A stretch of 64,000 nt of DNA from positions 2,046,001 to 2,110,000 of the forward strand of contig OZ244867.1 in the NCBI GenBank assembly GCA_965221175.1, in the 5' to 3' direction. Position 1 is the stretch's first letter, and each line of letters opens with the position of its first letter. Position numbers and translations under genes: made by a program. This document shows positions 35,108 to 43,348 of this stretch, piece after piece. The notes under the pieces are model-generated. The model ran no database searches and had not been told where the DNA came from. It saw nothing but the letters and a program-made list of their open reading frames with translations. Origin of the DNA: JAJDZL01 sp965221175. GTDB lineage: Bacteria > Pseudomonadota > Gammaproteobacteria > Arenicellales > JAJDZL01.

Positions 35108-35135
35108 GTCAGTTCGATAGGAATAGAGAGATTTG

Positions 35136-35495
35136 TTATTCGGACGGCCCGGTCAAGGACTGTGTGGCCTGAACTGCGCCAGGTAAACGAATTTCAGAAT
35201 CCCCAGGTTTTTTGAACGCGCCGATCAGAATAAATGTCACTATGATAGTAATCGACAGTATCGGTGCAATCCCCAATAAAACAACAAAATCCCCGATTTC
35301 CTTCCAATGATCTAAACGGCTCAGAATGTAAAACTCTAAATAACCAGTTACAAAAATGATAACAATAGCTATGGCAATAGCAACCCATCGTAGTTTTATA
35401 TGATGTCTGTCTAGCGGGTTAAGTTGCTGAACTCCCTCAGAATCAAGGGATACGATGTCTGGGTCATGAGGAGTTTTCATGCTTTGATCGTTCAA
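35136..35495 (-). CDS. Two-helix membrane protein, putative toxin partner of Panacea
   Basis: 119 residues. Two hydrophobic helices, WVAIAIAIVIIFVTGYLEFY and VVLLGIAPILSITIIVTFIL, are joined by a short charged loop. The soluble N-terminus overlaps the 3' end of the Panacea gene by 32 bases. Panacea-domain antitoxins are known to pair with many different toxins, some of them membrane-active, encoded next to them. Position and topology make this the most likely partner. That is inference: no toxin family was recognised. Confidence 0.6.
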   Translation of the reverse strand: MNDQSMKTPHDPDIVSLDSEGVQQLNPLDRHHIKLRWVAIAIAIVIIFVTGYLEFYILSRLDHWKEIGDFVVLLGIAPILSITIIVTFILIGAFKKPGDSEIRLPGAVQATQSLTGPSE

Positions 35496-35949
35496 GTTTG
35501 CTTTTGAAGTGTTTTGATATTAGTTCATTAGGGATAACAATGCCAAGTTTGTTCGGCTTATACGTAATATCCCATGGCCCGCCCTGGATGTGCGTTAAGT
35601 GAGACAATTGACTATCGCTTAGATGCTTATATATTCCGAAAACTGAATCCATAAGATCATCAGTTTCTTCGTCAATAGCATTTTCTTTGACAATAGGAAT
35701 TTGCTGTAATGCGAGTACTCCATACGGGCGAAAAGCGTAGTAGATGCTTGGAATAACAGGCCCATACCTCCATGCCTGGACATAATCGTTAACTAATGGT
35801 TTGTCAATAATTGCTAAAGTCCAGCCATGTGCCATATATGCAAGCTTAAGCAACCGCATTATCGACATGGACTGGCCGCGCTGATTTACAAGACTTATCA
35901 GGCGATTAGCAATTTGTCGGCTGTCATATGGAAGATCTGCGTTTGACAT
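35464..35949 (-). CDS. Panacea-domain (DUF4065, SocA-like) antitoxin
   Basis: 161 residues. The domain is recognised from IANRLISLVNQRGQSMSIMR followed by LLKLAYMAHGW (residues about 12-42) and VNDYVQAWRYGPVIPSIYYA, the characteristic W-x-YGPVxxxxY segment near residues 58-77. Panacea antitoxins neutralise a wide range of unrelated toxins. It is the first cargo gene after the transposase. Upstream of its start, the DNA reads as an open frame without a start (CIEKYSEETEAILMM...), possibly a trace of how the cargo was captured. Confidence 0.82.
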   Translation of the reverse strand: MSNADLPYDSRQIANRLISLVNQRGQSMSIMRLLKLAYMAHGWTLAIIDKPLVNDYVQAWRYGPVIPSIYYAFRPYGVLALQQIPIVKENAIDEETDDLMDSVFGIYKHLSDSQLSHLTHIQGGPWDITYKPNKLGIVIPNELISKHFKSKLERSKHENSS

Positions 35950-36030
35950 TGATATTTTCGACTGCTCCTATTCTTCGACCTAACATCATTAGAATCGCTT
36001 CGGTTTCTTCACTGTACTTTTCAATGCAAT

Positions 36031-36816
36031 CTAGATGCCGTAATAGCCGCGCTTCAGGCAAGACCAGAACGATTCCGTCCGGTTGATGTGTGCTTGACCC
36101 TTCACATATTCACCAACCGAGTGCTTTACGGTCTCGTGCTTGTAACGGTACTTTTCAAGTCCTTCGTAGGCTGTAGCGTCATCCGTGTAAACCGTTGTGC
36201 CAGTTGAAACGCTGTCACAGACAATCTGACGAAGCGTGATTGCCTTGGTGTCACCCACCTTGAGCGATTTAATCTTCTTACTTTTCCGCTCCTTGACACC
36301 AACCACTGGCGTTTTGCCTACAGTCCCACGCCCTACCTTGAGTTTTTTATTGACGTGCTTGTTTTTCTCCTTGCCACCAAGGTATGTTTCATCCACGTCG
36401 ACTTCACAGCCGAAAAGATTTGATGCGTTGTTCGCCCACGCTTCACGGATGCGATGACCCATGAACCATGCGTTCGACTGGTGCAGGCCAATATCGTTGG
36501 AAAGTTTGGTGCTTGAAACACCTTTTAATGAAGTGGACAGCAGATATATACCCATGAGCCACTGTCTGTAAGATATTTTACTGCCTTCCATCAGCGTTCC
36601 AACCTTAACGCTGAAATACTTACGGCAGTCACTGCAACGATATGGCATCGTTTTGTGGCTTGCTTCGTGGGTTCGCTCTGAACCGCATTGAGGACAGTTC
36701 CGACCGTCCACCCATCGAATCGACTCAATGTAAGTCATCGCTTTTTCATCAGTTTCAAAGCAATCCATGAATTGATAAAGACTGATTCGCTCTCTTACAG
36801 ATTTTGCCTTACGCAT
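36031..36816 (-). CDS. IS1595-family transposase
   Basis: 261 residues. An N-terminal zinc ribbon has two CxxC pairs (CPQCGS, CSDCRK) and an ISXO2-like catalytic core. The DDE residues are seen in VDVDETYLGG, TVYTDDATAYEG and HINRTESFWSCLKRGYYG. Relatives of about 300 residues continue for some 40 residues after YYG, while here a TAG follows YYGI directly. The catalytic set is complete, and the exact target duplication suggests it was active, so the shorter end may be tolerated or recent. Confidence 0.9.
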   Translation of the reverse strand: MRKAKSVRERISLYQFMDCFETDEKAMTYIESIRWVDGRNCPQCGSERTHEASHKTMPYRCSDCRKYFSVKVGTLMEGSKISYRQWLMGIYLLSTSLKGVSSTKLSNDIGLHQSNAWFMGHRIREAWANNASNLFGCEVDVDETYLGGKEKNKHVNKKLKVGRGTVGKTPVVGVKERKSKKIKSLKVGDTKAITLRQIVCDSVSTGTTVYTDDATAYEGLEKYRYKHETVKHSVGEYVKGQAHINRTESFWSCLKRGYYGI

Positions 36817-36911
36817 AATATATACTCTGTTTATATACTGTTTTCACTATTCAGCAAATATATCCTAATTTCAGAGTTTTGTCAACTTTTAGCGATAATT
36901 CCCTTTAAATA

Positions 36912-37631
36912 AGGGACTATACTTGGAAAATCCTATACTGCTTGGTTGTCATTTAGGTAATTGGAAATTATTGTTTGTGGTGAACAGAACCACCGGAGCA
37001 CCTCCTGTAGGACCGTGGAGATACCTTGGCGCGCTCGATGTTATTTCTTACGATTGAATAATTTTTTTGAAGAGGTTAATTTTCAGACTCATTTTTGGAT
37101 TGGAAAACACTGCTTTGGACTTATCTTTATAGTTTACAAATTGAATCAGCCTTAGGTAATTTCGCCTCCCCCAAAATCGTCCTAAGTGGAGATATTTTTA
37201 GTATAATCTGCCTTACAAAAAACCGTGACCTACCAATGAAATGATTGGATTCTAGTACCTCGAACGGATGCGATTAACAGTGATGCGCCGCCGAATTTAT
37301 TTTCATGCGGTTTTTCGAGGAAGATTTTCCTGACAGTCATCCTAATTTTCAATTTTCCATATATTTCAGAGTCTTAAACAAACGAATCACTTCTAATCAT
37401 GCTAGCAAAGCACCTCTTACAACAACTCAAACACTTCAAAATTTTGTCCCAGCGCATCACTTTTAATCGCACCCACCTCGAACGTCAATTGTTCCAAAGG
37501 TATGCAATAAGTGGTATATTATGTTTCCCCAACACGATGAGCATCAGTTGACGAAACTATATGATCATATGTGTAAATGTAGTCGCTGATGCGAATGTTC
37601 AATCGTTGAATATTTGAAGAGTTATCAATCG
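36912..37631. other. 720-bp stretch without a recognised gene
   Basis: AT-rich sequence right of the transposon. Only short frames occur, none with a recognisable domain. Confidence 0.4.
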
Positions 37632-38092
37632 TGCAAATCTACGCAGTATTCGGGATTACAGACCCGAAATTGGTAAAGGCCAAGATCGACAAATATTACC
37701 GAAATAACTATTGAACTAAGCTGCGGAACGCAGCTTTGGTTGCTGATCGCATTTTTTGTTGATCAGCTCCGATTCAGCCTATACTTTCCCCATAGCAGCA
37801 TTGGTCGGCTCTCATCGACCTGGGCGGCTCGCAGCTTTGCTCAATGATCTTATTGACCATGCTGGCGCACGATCAATAAGAACCTATTCATTATGACGCC
37901 GGCAACAATATTTTCTTCATCGCAACGGAGGGGGAAACTTCACACCAATTGGCTACGAAAATTTGCCTTGGTGATGAAAATGAAAATGGTGTGACCTCTG
38001 GTATTGTTATGACTGTCACCAATTACTGGGGGCGTTATAGCAAGGAACTGTGGGAATGGATTAATGTCAAGCAAAACGCCAATGGCGGATAA
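37632..38092 (+). pseudogene. Small gene interrupted by a structured insert
   Basis: A GTG start gives VQIYAVFGITDPKLVKAKID, ending at a TGA at 37714. The likely continuation resumes near 37897 as GNNIFFIATEGETSHQLATK and runs through SGIVMTVTNYWGRYSKELWEW to a TAA at 38090-38092. The two parts together resemble a small (about 90 residue) hypothetical protein in which a helix-strand start is followed by a YYGR/WEW end. The middle (about 37715-37880) is a hairpin-rich insert. The 3' part overlaps the next gene by 29 bases, as in a translationally coupled pair. Confidence 0.55.
37715..37880. repeat. Multi-hairpin insert
   Basis: Contains AAGCTGCG-gaa-CGCAGCTT (37718-37736), GCTGATC...GATCAGC (37742-37767), GGTCG...CGACC, and CAAT...ATTG, all perfect stems. 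The sequence differs in composition from the coding pieces on both sides, so it looks like a short palindromic insertion element rather than part of the gene. Confidence 0.5.
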
Positions 38093-38339
38093 CGACAAAG
38101 CCAGTCCTAGAGACGTTGGAAACCAATTGGCATCACCGAACCAAGTTACGGGTGAGTCAGACTGGGTTATGCATGGAATTAATCGACTCGATGCGAAGAT
38201 GGATAAGCTAGACGAACGACTGCGTACTGTTGAAAATAGAATCAGTAAAGCTACTGGTTGGCTGATGGCCGGATTTTCTCTTTTAGTGATTATTCAGATT
38301 GCGTTGAGATTTGTCGATATCTCAATCACTTCCAACTAG
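38064..38339 (+). CDS. Small coiled-coil protein with one C-terminal membrane anchor
   Basis: 91 residues. The polar N-terminus is followed by a heptad-like segment (INRLDAKMDKLDERLRTVEN, about residues 40-60) and one membrane helix near the end (GWLMAGFSLLVIIQIALRFV). The topology resembles haemolysin XhlA-like small membrane proteins. It overlaps the end of the broken gene upstream, its probable partner. Function unknown. Confidence 0.6.
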   Translation: MSSKTPMADNDKASPRDVGNQLASPNQVTGESDWVMHGINRLDAKMDKLDERLRTVENRISKATGWLMAGFSLLVIIQIALRFVDISITSN

Positions 38340-38734
38340 GAATCCTCATAACATCAAGGTTCTGGTGTCCAAATATGGACGCAGAGGCAAGATTTTGGTG
38401 TGATTAGTCGCTTGTGGAATTTGGTGTACACGGATATTCCATCCAATGCACATCGGAAAACTTCCACCACTGAATTATGTACTGCGCTCCGAAGACCAAT
38501 TTTCACAATACTTTTCTACTGCTATCTGCACGACCAATTCAAGCATCCAATTTGATGCTTCCTTTTTCTGCGAGAGAGGTACAAGCTGGCCTCACTACAG
38601 ATTCAGATTCAATGTACTTGAGTTTAAATTTATGCTAAATATTTGCGTAATTTGGCAAATAAAGATTTTAATATCTTGCAATGTTGATGTTATTCAGCGC
38701 ACAAAACTATCGGTTGTTCGCAGAGCGGCAGTAG
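38340..38734. other. Intergenic stretch, no recognised gene
   Basis: A plus-strand frame of 97 codons at 38446-38739 has no recognisable features and shows no ribosome binding site. Nothing is called. Confidence 0.35.
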
Positions 38735-39050
38735 CTTAGCATGGTTGCCAACACAGGCAAAGCATAACGAAAGCCATGCTTTCTCGTTGAATAACACATT
38801 CGCCCCATAGATTCTGCACGCCGCATGTATGTTCGGTCCAAATGGTGCCAGCAAGTCAGTTTTCGCTGAAGCATTGGATTTCAGCATTTCTTCCACAGAT
38901 AATGCACAGGAATGTGAAAAAATCGTCGTGACTCCTTTCAAGTTTTATGTCAACTGGCGAAAAGGCCAGTCAGAATTTGAAGCTGCGTTCATTCATGAAT
39001 GCATCCTGTATCAGTATAGATTTGTCGTCGATGAAAATCGCGTCCTGTAA
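38735..39050 (+). pseudogene. N-terminal remnant of an AAA-family (OLD-like) ATPase
   Basis: The frame MFGPNGASKSVFAEALDFSI corresponds to the P-loop start of AAA_15/OLD-type ATPases (YGANGSGKSNLLKAL), with the second glycine of the loop replaced by serine. It is followed by PFKFYVNWRKGQSEFEAAFI and YQYRFVVDENRVL, which match the next conserved strands of these proteins. It stops after 74 codons, and the remaining several hundred residues are missing. Upstream codons contain a stop at about 38810. Many such ATPases belong to phage-defence systems. Confidence 0.6.
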
Positions 39051-39062
39051 CTGCATTAAAGA

Positions 39063-39087
39063 AAACCACATGATAAACATGTGGTTT
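39063..39087. terminator. Strong hairpin AAACCACATG-ATAAA-CATGTGGTTT
   Basis: A perfect 10-bp stem with a five-base loop, 13 bases after the ATPase remnant. It lacks a T run, so termination is possible but not certain. Confidence 0.4.
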
Positions 39088-39331
39088 CCGAGGATGATGA
39101 ATGAACAAAATTGATGCATCTTCTCTTATTGATTGTGTTACTAAACTTTTTTTGTAATTAACGATTCTTCCTTGAATATCTTGAGGTCAATTTGATGAAT
39201 TTCGATACTGAATTTACTTGCTATCTGTTCCAAGCTTGCACTACCATTGTTGAAACACCACGGCACATAAATTGTTTTAAAAAGAAAATCTAATCGAACC
39301 TATTTTCTGTTCGTACTACTCTATTGGAACC

Positions 39332-40246
39332 ATGGAAAATTTCATACAACGACGAGATTTAGTCACTTCGAAAGAACTGAGAGGATTTAGCAATCGAACA
39401 AACAGCACCGGATTTATTTATCTTGCGTTACATTTAACTTTGATTGGTTTTTTCGGTTGGCTAGTCTGGATTTCCTATGGCTCTTGGTGGATTATTTTTG
39501 CTTGGATTCCATATGGACTAGTTCTCGTCTTTCTTTTTGCACCACTGCATGAATGTATTCATGGGACAGCATTTCGGAGCAAGCCATTGAATGCCTTGGT
39601 CGGGGCTGTTGCAGGATTCTTACTGTTGCTGCCTGCTCGCTACTTCCGTAGCTTTCATTTTCAGCATCACAGGTTCACTAACGATCCAGAACGTGACCCT
39701 GAACTGCAAGTCGAGCAACCAAGAACTTCTCTCCAATATGTAGTCGCAATGAGTGGGGTGGGATCTTATTGGTGGCCGCAAATTTGCACGCTTGCCAAAC
39801 ACTCTTTGGGCAGAGTGGATGTAGACTTCATTCCCAAAGCCGAACATCGGAGAGTGATTCTCGAAGCAAGGATACACGTTTTTGCTTACGCGATCGTTCT
39901 GTGCGCCTCTTTAATTCTTAGCAGCAACTTCGCAGTTATATTCTGGGTTGTTCCAGCAATGTTCGGGATGGTTGGATTAAGGATGTTTCTTCTTGCAGAG
40001 CACGCGGGATGCGAGAATTCAAAGAACATGCTTCTCAACACGCGCACTACATTGACCAACTCCATAATGAAACTGATCGCCTGGAACATGCCCTACCACT
40101 GCGAGCATCATCTATTCCCTGCGGTGCCATTCCATCAGTTGCCGCAGCTTCATAATCATGTGAAAGATCGACTGGCGTCCGTTTCCCCAGGATATTTGAA
40201 TTTTCATGTTGATTACCTTCGTTCATTGCAAAAGCCTGGAAATTGA
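39332..40246 (+). CDS. Membrane fatty-acid desaturase family protein
   Basis: 304 residues with three histidine boxes that hold the di-iron centre: HECIHG (near residue 74), HFQHHRFTN (near 110) and HCEHHLFP (near 250), separated by membrane helices. The family inserts double bonds in acyl lipids or hydroxylates lipids and carotenoids in the inner membrane. The RDPEL sequence after the second box is typical of beta-carotene ketolase/hydroxylase-like and short desaturases. A single gene. Substrate unknown. Confidence 0.88.
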   Translation: MENFIQRRDLVTSKELRGFSNRTNSTGFIYLALHLTLIGFFGWLVWISYGSWWIIFAWIPYGLVLVFLFAPLHECIHGTAFRSKPLNALVGAVAGFLLLLPARYFRSFHFQHHRFTNDPERDPELQVEQPRTSLQYVVAMSGVGSYWWPQICTLAKHSLGRVDVDFIPKAEHRRVILEARIHVFAYAIVLCASLILSSNFAVIFWVVPAMFGMVGLRMFLLAEHAGCENSKNMLLNTRTTLTNSIMKLIAWNMPYHCEHHLFPAVPFHQLPQLHNHVKDRLASVSPGYLNFHVDYLRSLQKPGN

Positions 40247-40263
40247 AGGCATTTGCGCAAAGA

Positions 40264-40596
40264 TCACCAATTTGCGTCTCTTAGCAACGCGTCAATATCG
40301 AGTGCATTCTCCAATCCATCAGCCAGCTCATTAATCGAATTCTCAACTGCGGTTCCGTAGTTCAGGTCGGACCCAGTACCATCTCGCAATTCATTCAACC
40401 AGTCATTTCGAAATTCGTCACTCGAAAACAGTCCGTGAACATAGCACCCCGCGACGTTCCCATCAATACTGATTGCTCCGTCTTCTCCATGTTCAAAGCG
40501 AATGAATCGTCGACACGTATCCGGCCCTCGAGTCTCTCCCATGTGAATTTCATAGCCTGTCACCCGAACTCCACTTCGCAGACAAATTCCGTTCAA
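40264..40596 (-). pseudogene. cobQ: C-terminal fragment of cobyric acid synthase (CobQ)
   Basis: The frame carries the end of the CobQ glutamine amidotransferase domain: VRVTGYEIHMGETRGPDTCR (the glutaminase GYEIHMG block) and GNVAGCYVHGLFSSDEFRND (the catalytic histidine region). The roughly 380 residues before this are absent, so it is a broken remnant. It sits about 9 kb from the vitamin B12 uptake operon. Confidence 0.75.
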
Positions 40597-40661
40597 CAGG
40601 CGAACTCGTCATAATCGTGGCTTCGCGGGTGCCTTCGTTGTTGTGACAAACCCATAGAGTT

Positions 40662-41624
40662 ATGACTACCCGAAGGCAACACTATGCTTGGCGCCACTAC
40701 CTGGAAATGTGGAAAGGACCCGATAATCTTGTATCCTGCATGAAAAACAAGAAACTGTTCCAAACTAGTTCACTCAACGTTATGGTTGAAAGGGACTTCT
40801 ACAAACTGCAACCACTATCCCGTTCAGAACTTACTATTGTCCACCACCTCTTAGTAGCTCCATCGACGTCGACACATGTACGACAACTTCACGATACGCA
40901 CATTGCTCAATTTACGAGTATCGCCATAATTTATGACAGACTTCAAAGACACCCAACGGCATCTGCCCAAGATAAGGATTTGATGAGAAATCTAGTATTA
41001 GAAGCAGAAGAAAGGTTACATTCTGGTGTCGAAAAGGAGGCGTTGCCGGTATTGAACGCCCTGCGTAGTAGGGATTCCAATATACTTGAAGTAGAGGAGA
41101 CTGCATTCGCGTTCATTAACTTCGTTTCACAACAGTATTTTCGCACCAAGAAGATGCGTGAACTCATATACGAAGGTTGCAGGGAATTTGTGCCAACTGA
41201 TTCAGCACGAAGAATGCGAAATCTACTTTGCTATTGTTACGCGGTTAACGTTGGAAGTAGCTTATATGTTGATCGCAAAGAACTTGAAATCATTTACTTG
41301 GACTGCCTTTCTAATCTCGAGTTCATTACGGGAGACCAACCATTGGTAAATTTGTTTGGGACGCGAGACAATACCCCAACTGAGGAACTCGTATTGTACT
41401 ACCCTCTTTCTCCTAAGTTGGCCATGGTATTGGCTCCAAAAGAGATGGATCTTGGTGCATCTTTAAGTTTGTTAGGAGAGAGCGAAGTTTGGGAACTCAA
41501 TGATTTGATTGCGTGGGAAGCGAGAGAGATTCTTGTAGCCAAAACATCCAATATGTTGGCACGGTACGAAAGACCAAGGACCTCACCGCCTGCGCTAATG
41601 CGCGTGTTGGCGAAGCATGGCTGA
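40662..41624 (+). CDS. DUF4238-family protein
   Basis: 320 residues. The start TTRRQHYAWRHYLEMW and the later FITGDQPLVNLFG ... YYPLSPKLAMVLAP are the DUF4238 signatures (HxxxxxYL near the N-terminus, GDxP in the middle, LSPxxxL near the end). The biochemical role is unknown; such genes are frequent near mobile and defence genes. No signal peptide or membrane segment. Confidence 0.75.
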   Translation: MTTRRQHYAWRHYLEMWKGPDNLVSCMKNKKLFQTSSLNVMVERDFYKLQPLSRSELTIVHHLLVAPSTSTHVRQLHDTHIAQFTSIAIIYDRLQRHPTASAQDKDLMRNLVLEAEERLHSGVEKEALPVLNALRSRDSNILEVEETAFAFINFVSQQYFRTKKMRELIYEGCREFVPTDSARRMRNLLCYCYAVNVGSSLYVDRKELEIIYLDCLSNLEFITGDQPLVNLFGTRDNTPTEELVLYYPLSPKLAMVLAPKEMDLGASLSLLGESEVWELNDLIAWEAREILVAKTSNMLARYERPRTSPPALMRVLAKHG

Positions 41625-42045
41625 CTACGTAAATCTTTGTGTTTTGGACACGCGCCTAGTCAAACTGGAGAGCGCCGATGTGCGAAGAGCTTGGCTGTCG
41701 ACTACGATCAAGGGAGTGATCATGCTGTTGCTTGACGACGTCCACCGTGGAGTTGACGCGCTTCATCGTAGGTTTGCGCGGAGAAACACGCCTTACACGG
41801 CGAGACGGAATCGGCGCGCCCTTCGATGCTAGCGCCCAAATTCCCTCAGTCAGGTAAGGGTTGTTTCGGTGATGCGTTCGAGCACATCATTAGTAAACCC
41901 GGCAATGCCACGGAGTGTGTAATCCGATTTGTCAGAACTTACTTCCGACACCGTAGATACCCCGGAGGGCGGGGTGATCACAGCGCTCAAGCTACGGCAA
42001 GCCTGATAGCAAAAGTTCAAACGTTTAGAACGAGAGGAATGATGG
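41625..42045. other. Stretch between DUF4238 and the NACHT remnant
   Basis: Short overlapping plus-strand frames (for example 41826-42053) show no recognisable domains. A Shine-Dalgarno GAGAGGA at about 42031-42037 serves the next gene. GC content rises here to that of the defence block on the right. Confidence 0.4.
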
Positions 42046-43281
42046 ATGCCTGAAGCGGGCGGAACGGCGACGCAAGCCGGAATCTTTTATCAGAATAGCG
42101 TTGCTGCTTTAGCGCTTGCGGACCTCCTAGATCTTGATCAGAGAATTGCGCGCGAGCGGGTCGTCGATGTAAGGCTTGAGGCTCCCGAACATGTAGACGA
42201 TATCGTGATCCGCTTTGCCGATGGGCATCGAATGTTCCAAAATGTCAAGCTCAGTATTCGGATGAGAAATAGTGCGTGGTCAGGAATTTGGCGAAGCCTT
42301 AACGCCCAACACGGTTCTACAACATTTGGTAGCAATGATCAGCTCACGCTTGTGGTATCGCAAAGTTCAAGGGACAGCGAGGCCGTGGCAGCGCTATGCG
42401 AGCGTGCGGCGTCATCGGTCGATGAGCAAGAACTTCGAGCCCGTCTAACGGACACACAGGTCTCAGCGCTCAAGAGCATCGAGAAGATTCTCGGCTCCAG
42501 TACGGCTGCATACGAATTGCTAAGGCAAACCAGCGTGCTCCATCTTCCGTTGGCCGAGGTCAAGCGGGAGTTTGCCCGCCGGCGTCTGGCGGGAGCCCAG
42601 TCGCCACCCCCGGATCTGCTCCCTACCCTTCGGGACATGGCTGGCGGAGAGGCGCAGCGAAGATTTTTGTTCCAGCCAGCGCCTCTTAGACGCCGTCTCA
42701 AATCCGAGCATGGCGTATTACTCGGCGAACCGCCGGAATGGGGCCTAGAATCCTATCGCACAACGATCAAGCAGCTTTCGCGGATCGAGGTGCCGGGGAT
42801 GGGCGTCGCTGGCACTGCAGAAGAACTGTTTGTTTGGCCCCGGGCGCGGGAGTATGATCGCACGCGGCCTACCGGATTTGAGGACGAGGATCCTTCGTCC
42901 ATGGAGTGGGACGAGAAGACCGGGCTCGATCTACGAGCGTTCCCAAATGACCGGCTTGACCGACTCGTGGTGGTCGCTGGGCCGGGCTATGGTAAATCCG
43001 CGCTCATTACTTCAATTGCTGGAAAGTTGGCTGAAGGCCCCTTGGTGCCAGTGTCGATTCCGCTCGCGTCCCTAGTTTCGACCGAGAGCAGCATCATCTC
43101 GTTCCTGACGAGCAGCATCAGCCAAGAGATGGACCTGAATGCAGACTGGCAAAAGCTTGCTGAGCAGGGTTTGCTCGTTCTACTACTGGATGCGCTGCAA
43201 GAGCACTGGGAAAGATCACACACAAAAGTCGCCGCGCGGAGCACGGGCTCCGTGGAGCTAAGGCCGCGCCAGCGGCTTTAG
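42046..43281 (+). pseudogene. Truncated nuclease-NACHT (STAND) defence protein
   Basis: 411 codons. Residues about 8-75 resemble the PD-(D/E)XK-like DNA-nuclease domain found on Cap4/Avs-type proteins (FYQNSVAALALAD, HVDDIVIRF, FQNVK). The NACHT-type NTPase begins with Walker A GPGYGKSALI near residue 313 and Walker B LLVLLLDALQE near residue 378. The expected DGLDE motif reads DALQE, and the protein ends about 30 residues later in unrelated basic sequence. The sensor repeats that should follow are missing. The 3' end coincides with a cluster of hairpins. Confidence 0.65.
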
Positions 43282-43313
43282 CGGAATAGAGCCCGGTCCG
43301 GCCCCGGCCGGAC
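43237..43313. repeat. Three adjacent hairpins at the NACHT truncation point
   Basis: CGGAGC-acgg-GCTCCG (43237-43252), TAAGGCCGC-gcca-GCGGCTTTA (43259-43280) and GTCCGGCC-cc-GGCCGGAC (43296-43313). They lie between convergent genes. The last could serve as a terminator but has no T run. Confidence 0.55.
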
Positions 43314-43348
43314 GGACGCGCTGAATTTCAATTAAAGCACATAAGTTG

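Larger units (their letters stand above)
34195..36903 (-). mobile_element. IS1595-type transposon with five cargo genes
   Basis: A 2709-bp element. Its ends are inverted repeats GGGAATTATCGTTAAAAG... (34195-34218) and the complement of ...CTTTTAGCGATAATTCCC (36880-36903), matching at 23 of 24 positions. An 8-bp target duplication TTTAAATA lies at 34187-34194 and 36904-36911. Such exact duplication indicates recent insertion. All genes inside read leftward: transposase, Panacea antitoxin, a two-helix membrane protein, an acidic protein, a secreted protein and a 49-residue protein. Confidence 0.92.

Noticed and set aside
37718..37767. Intrinsic terminator
   Set aside because: The stems are strong, but the T run lies in the loop of the second stem and not after a stem.
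38446..38739. Plus-strand frame of 97 codons
   Set aside because: No family, low coding-like composition and overlap with the start of the ATPase remnant.
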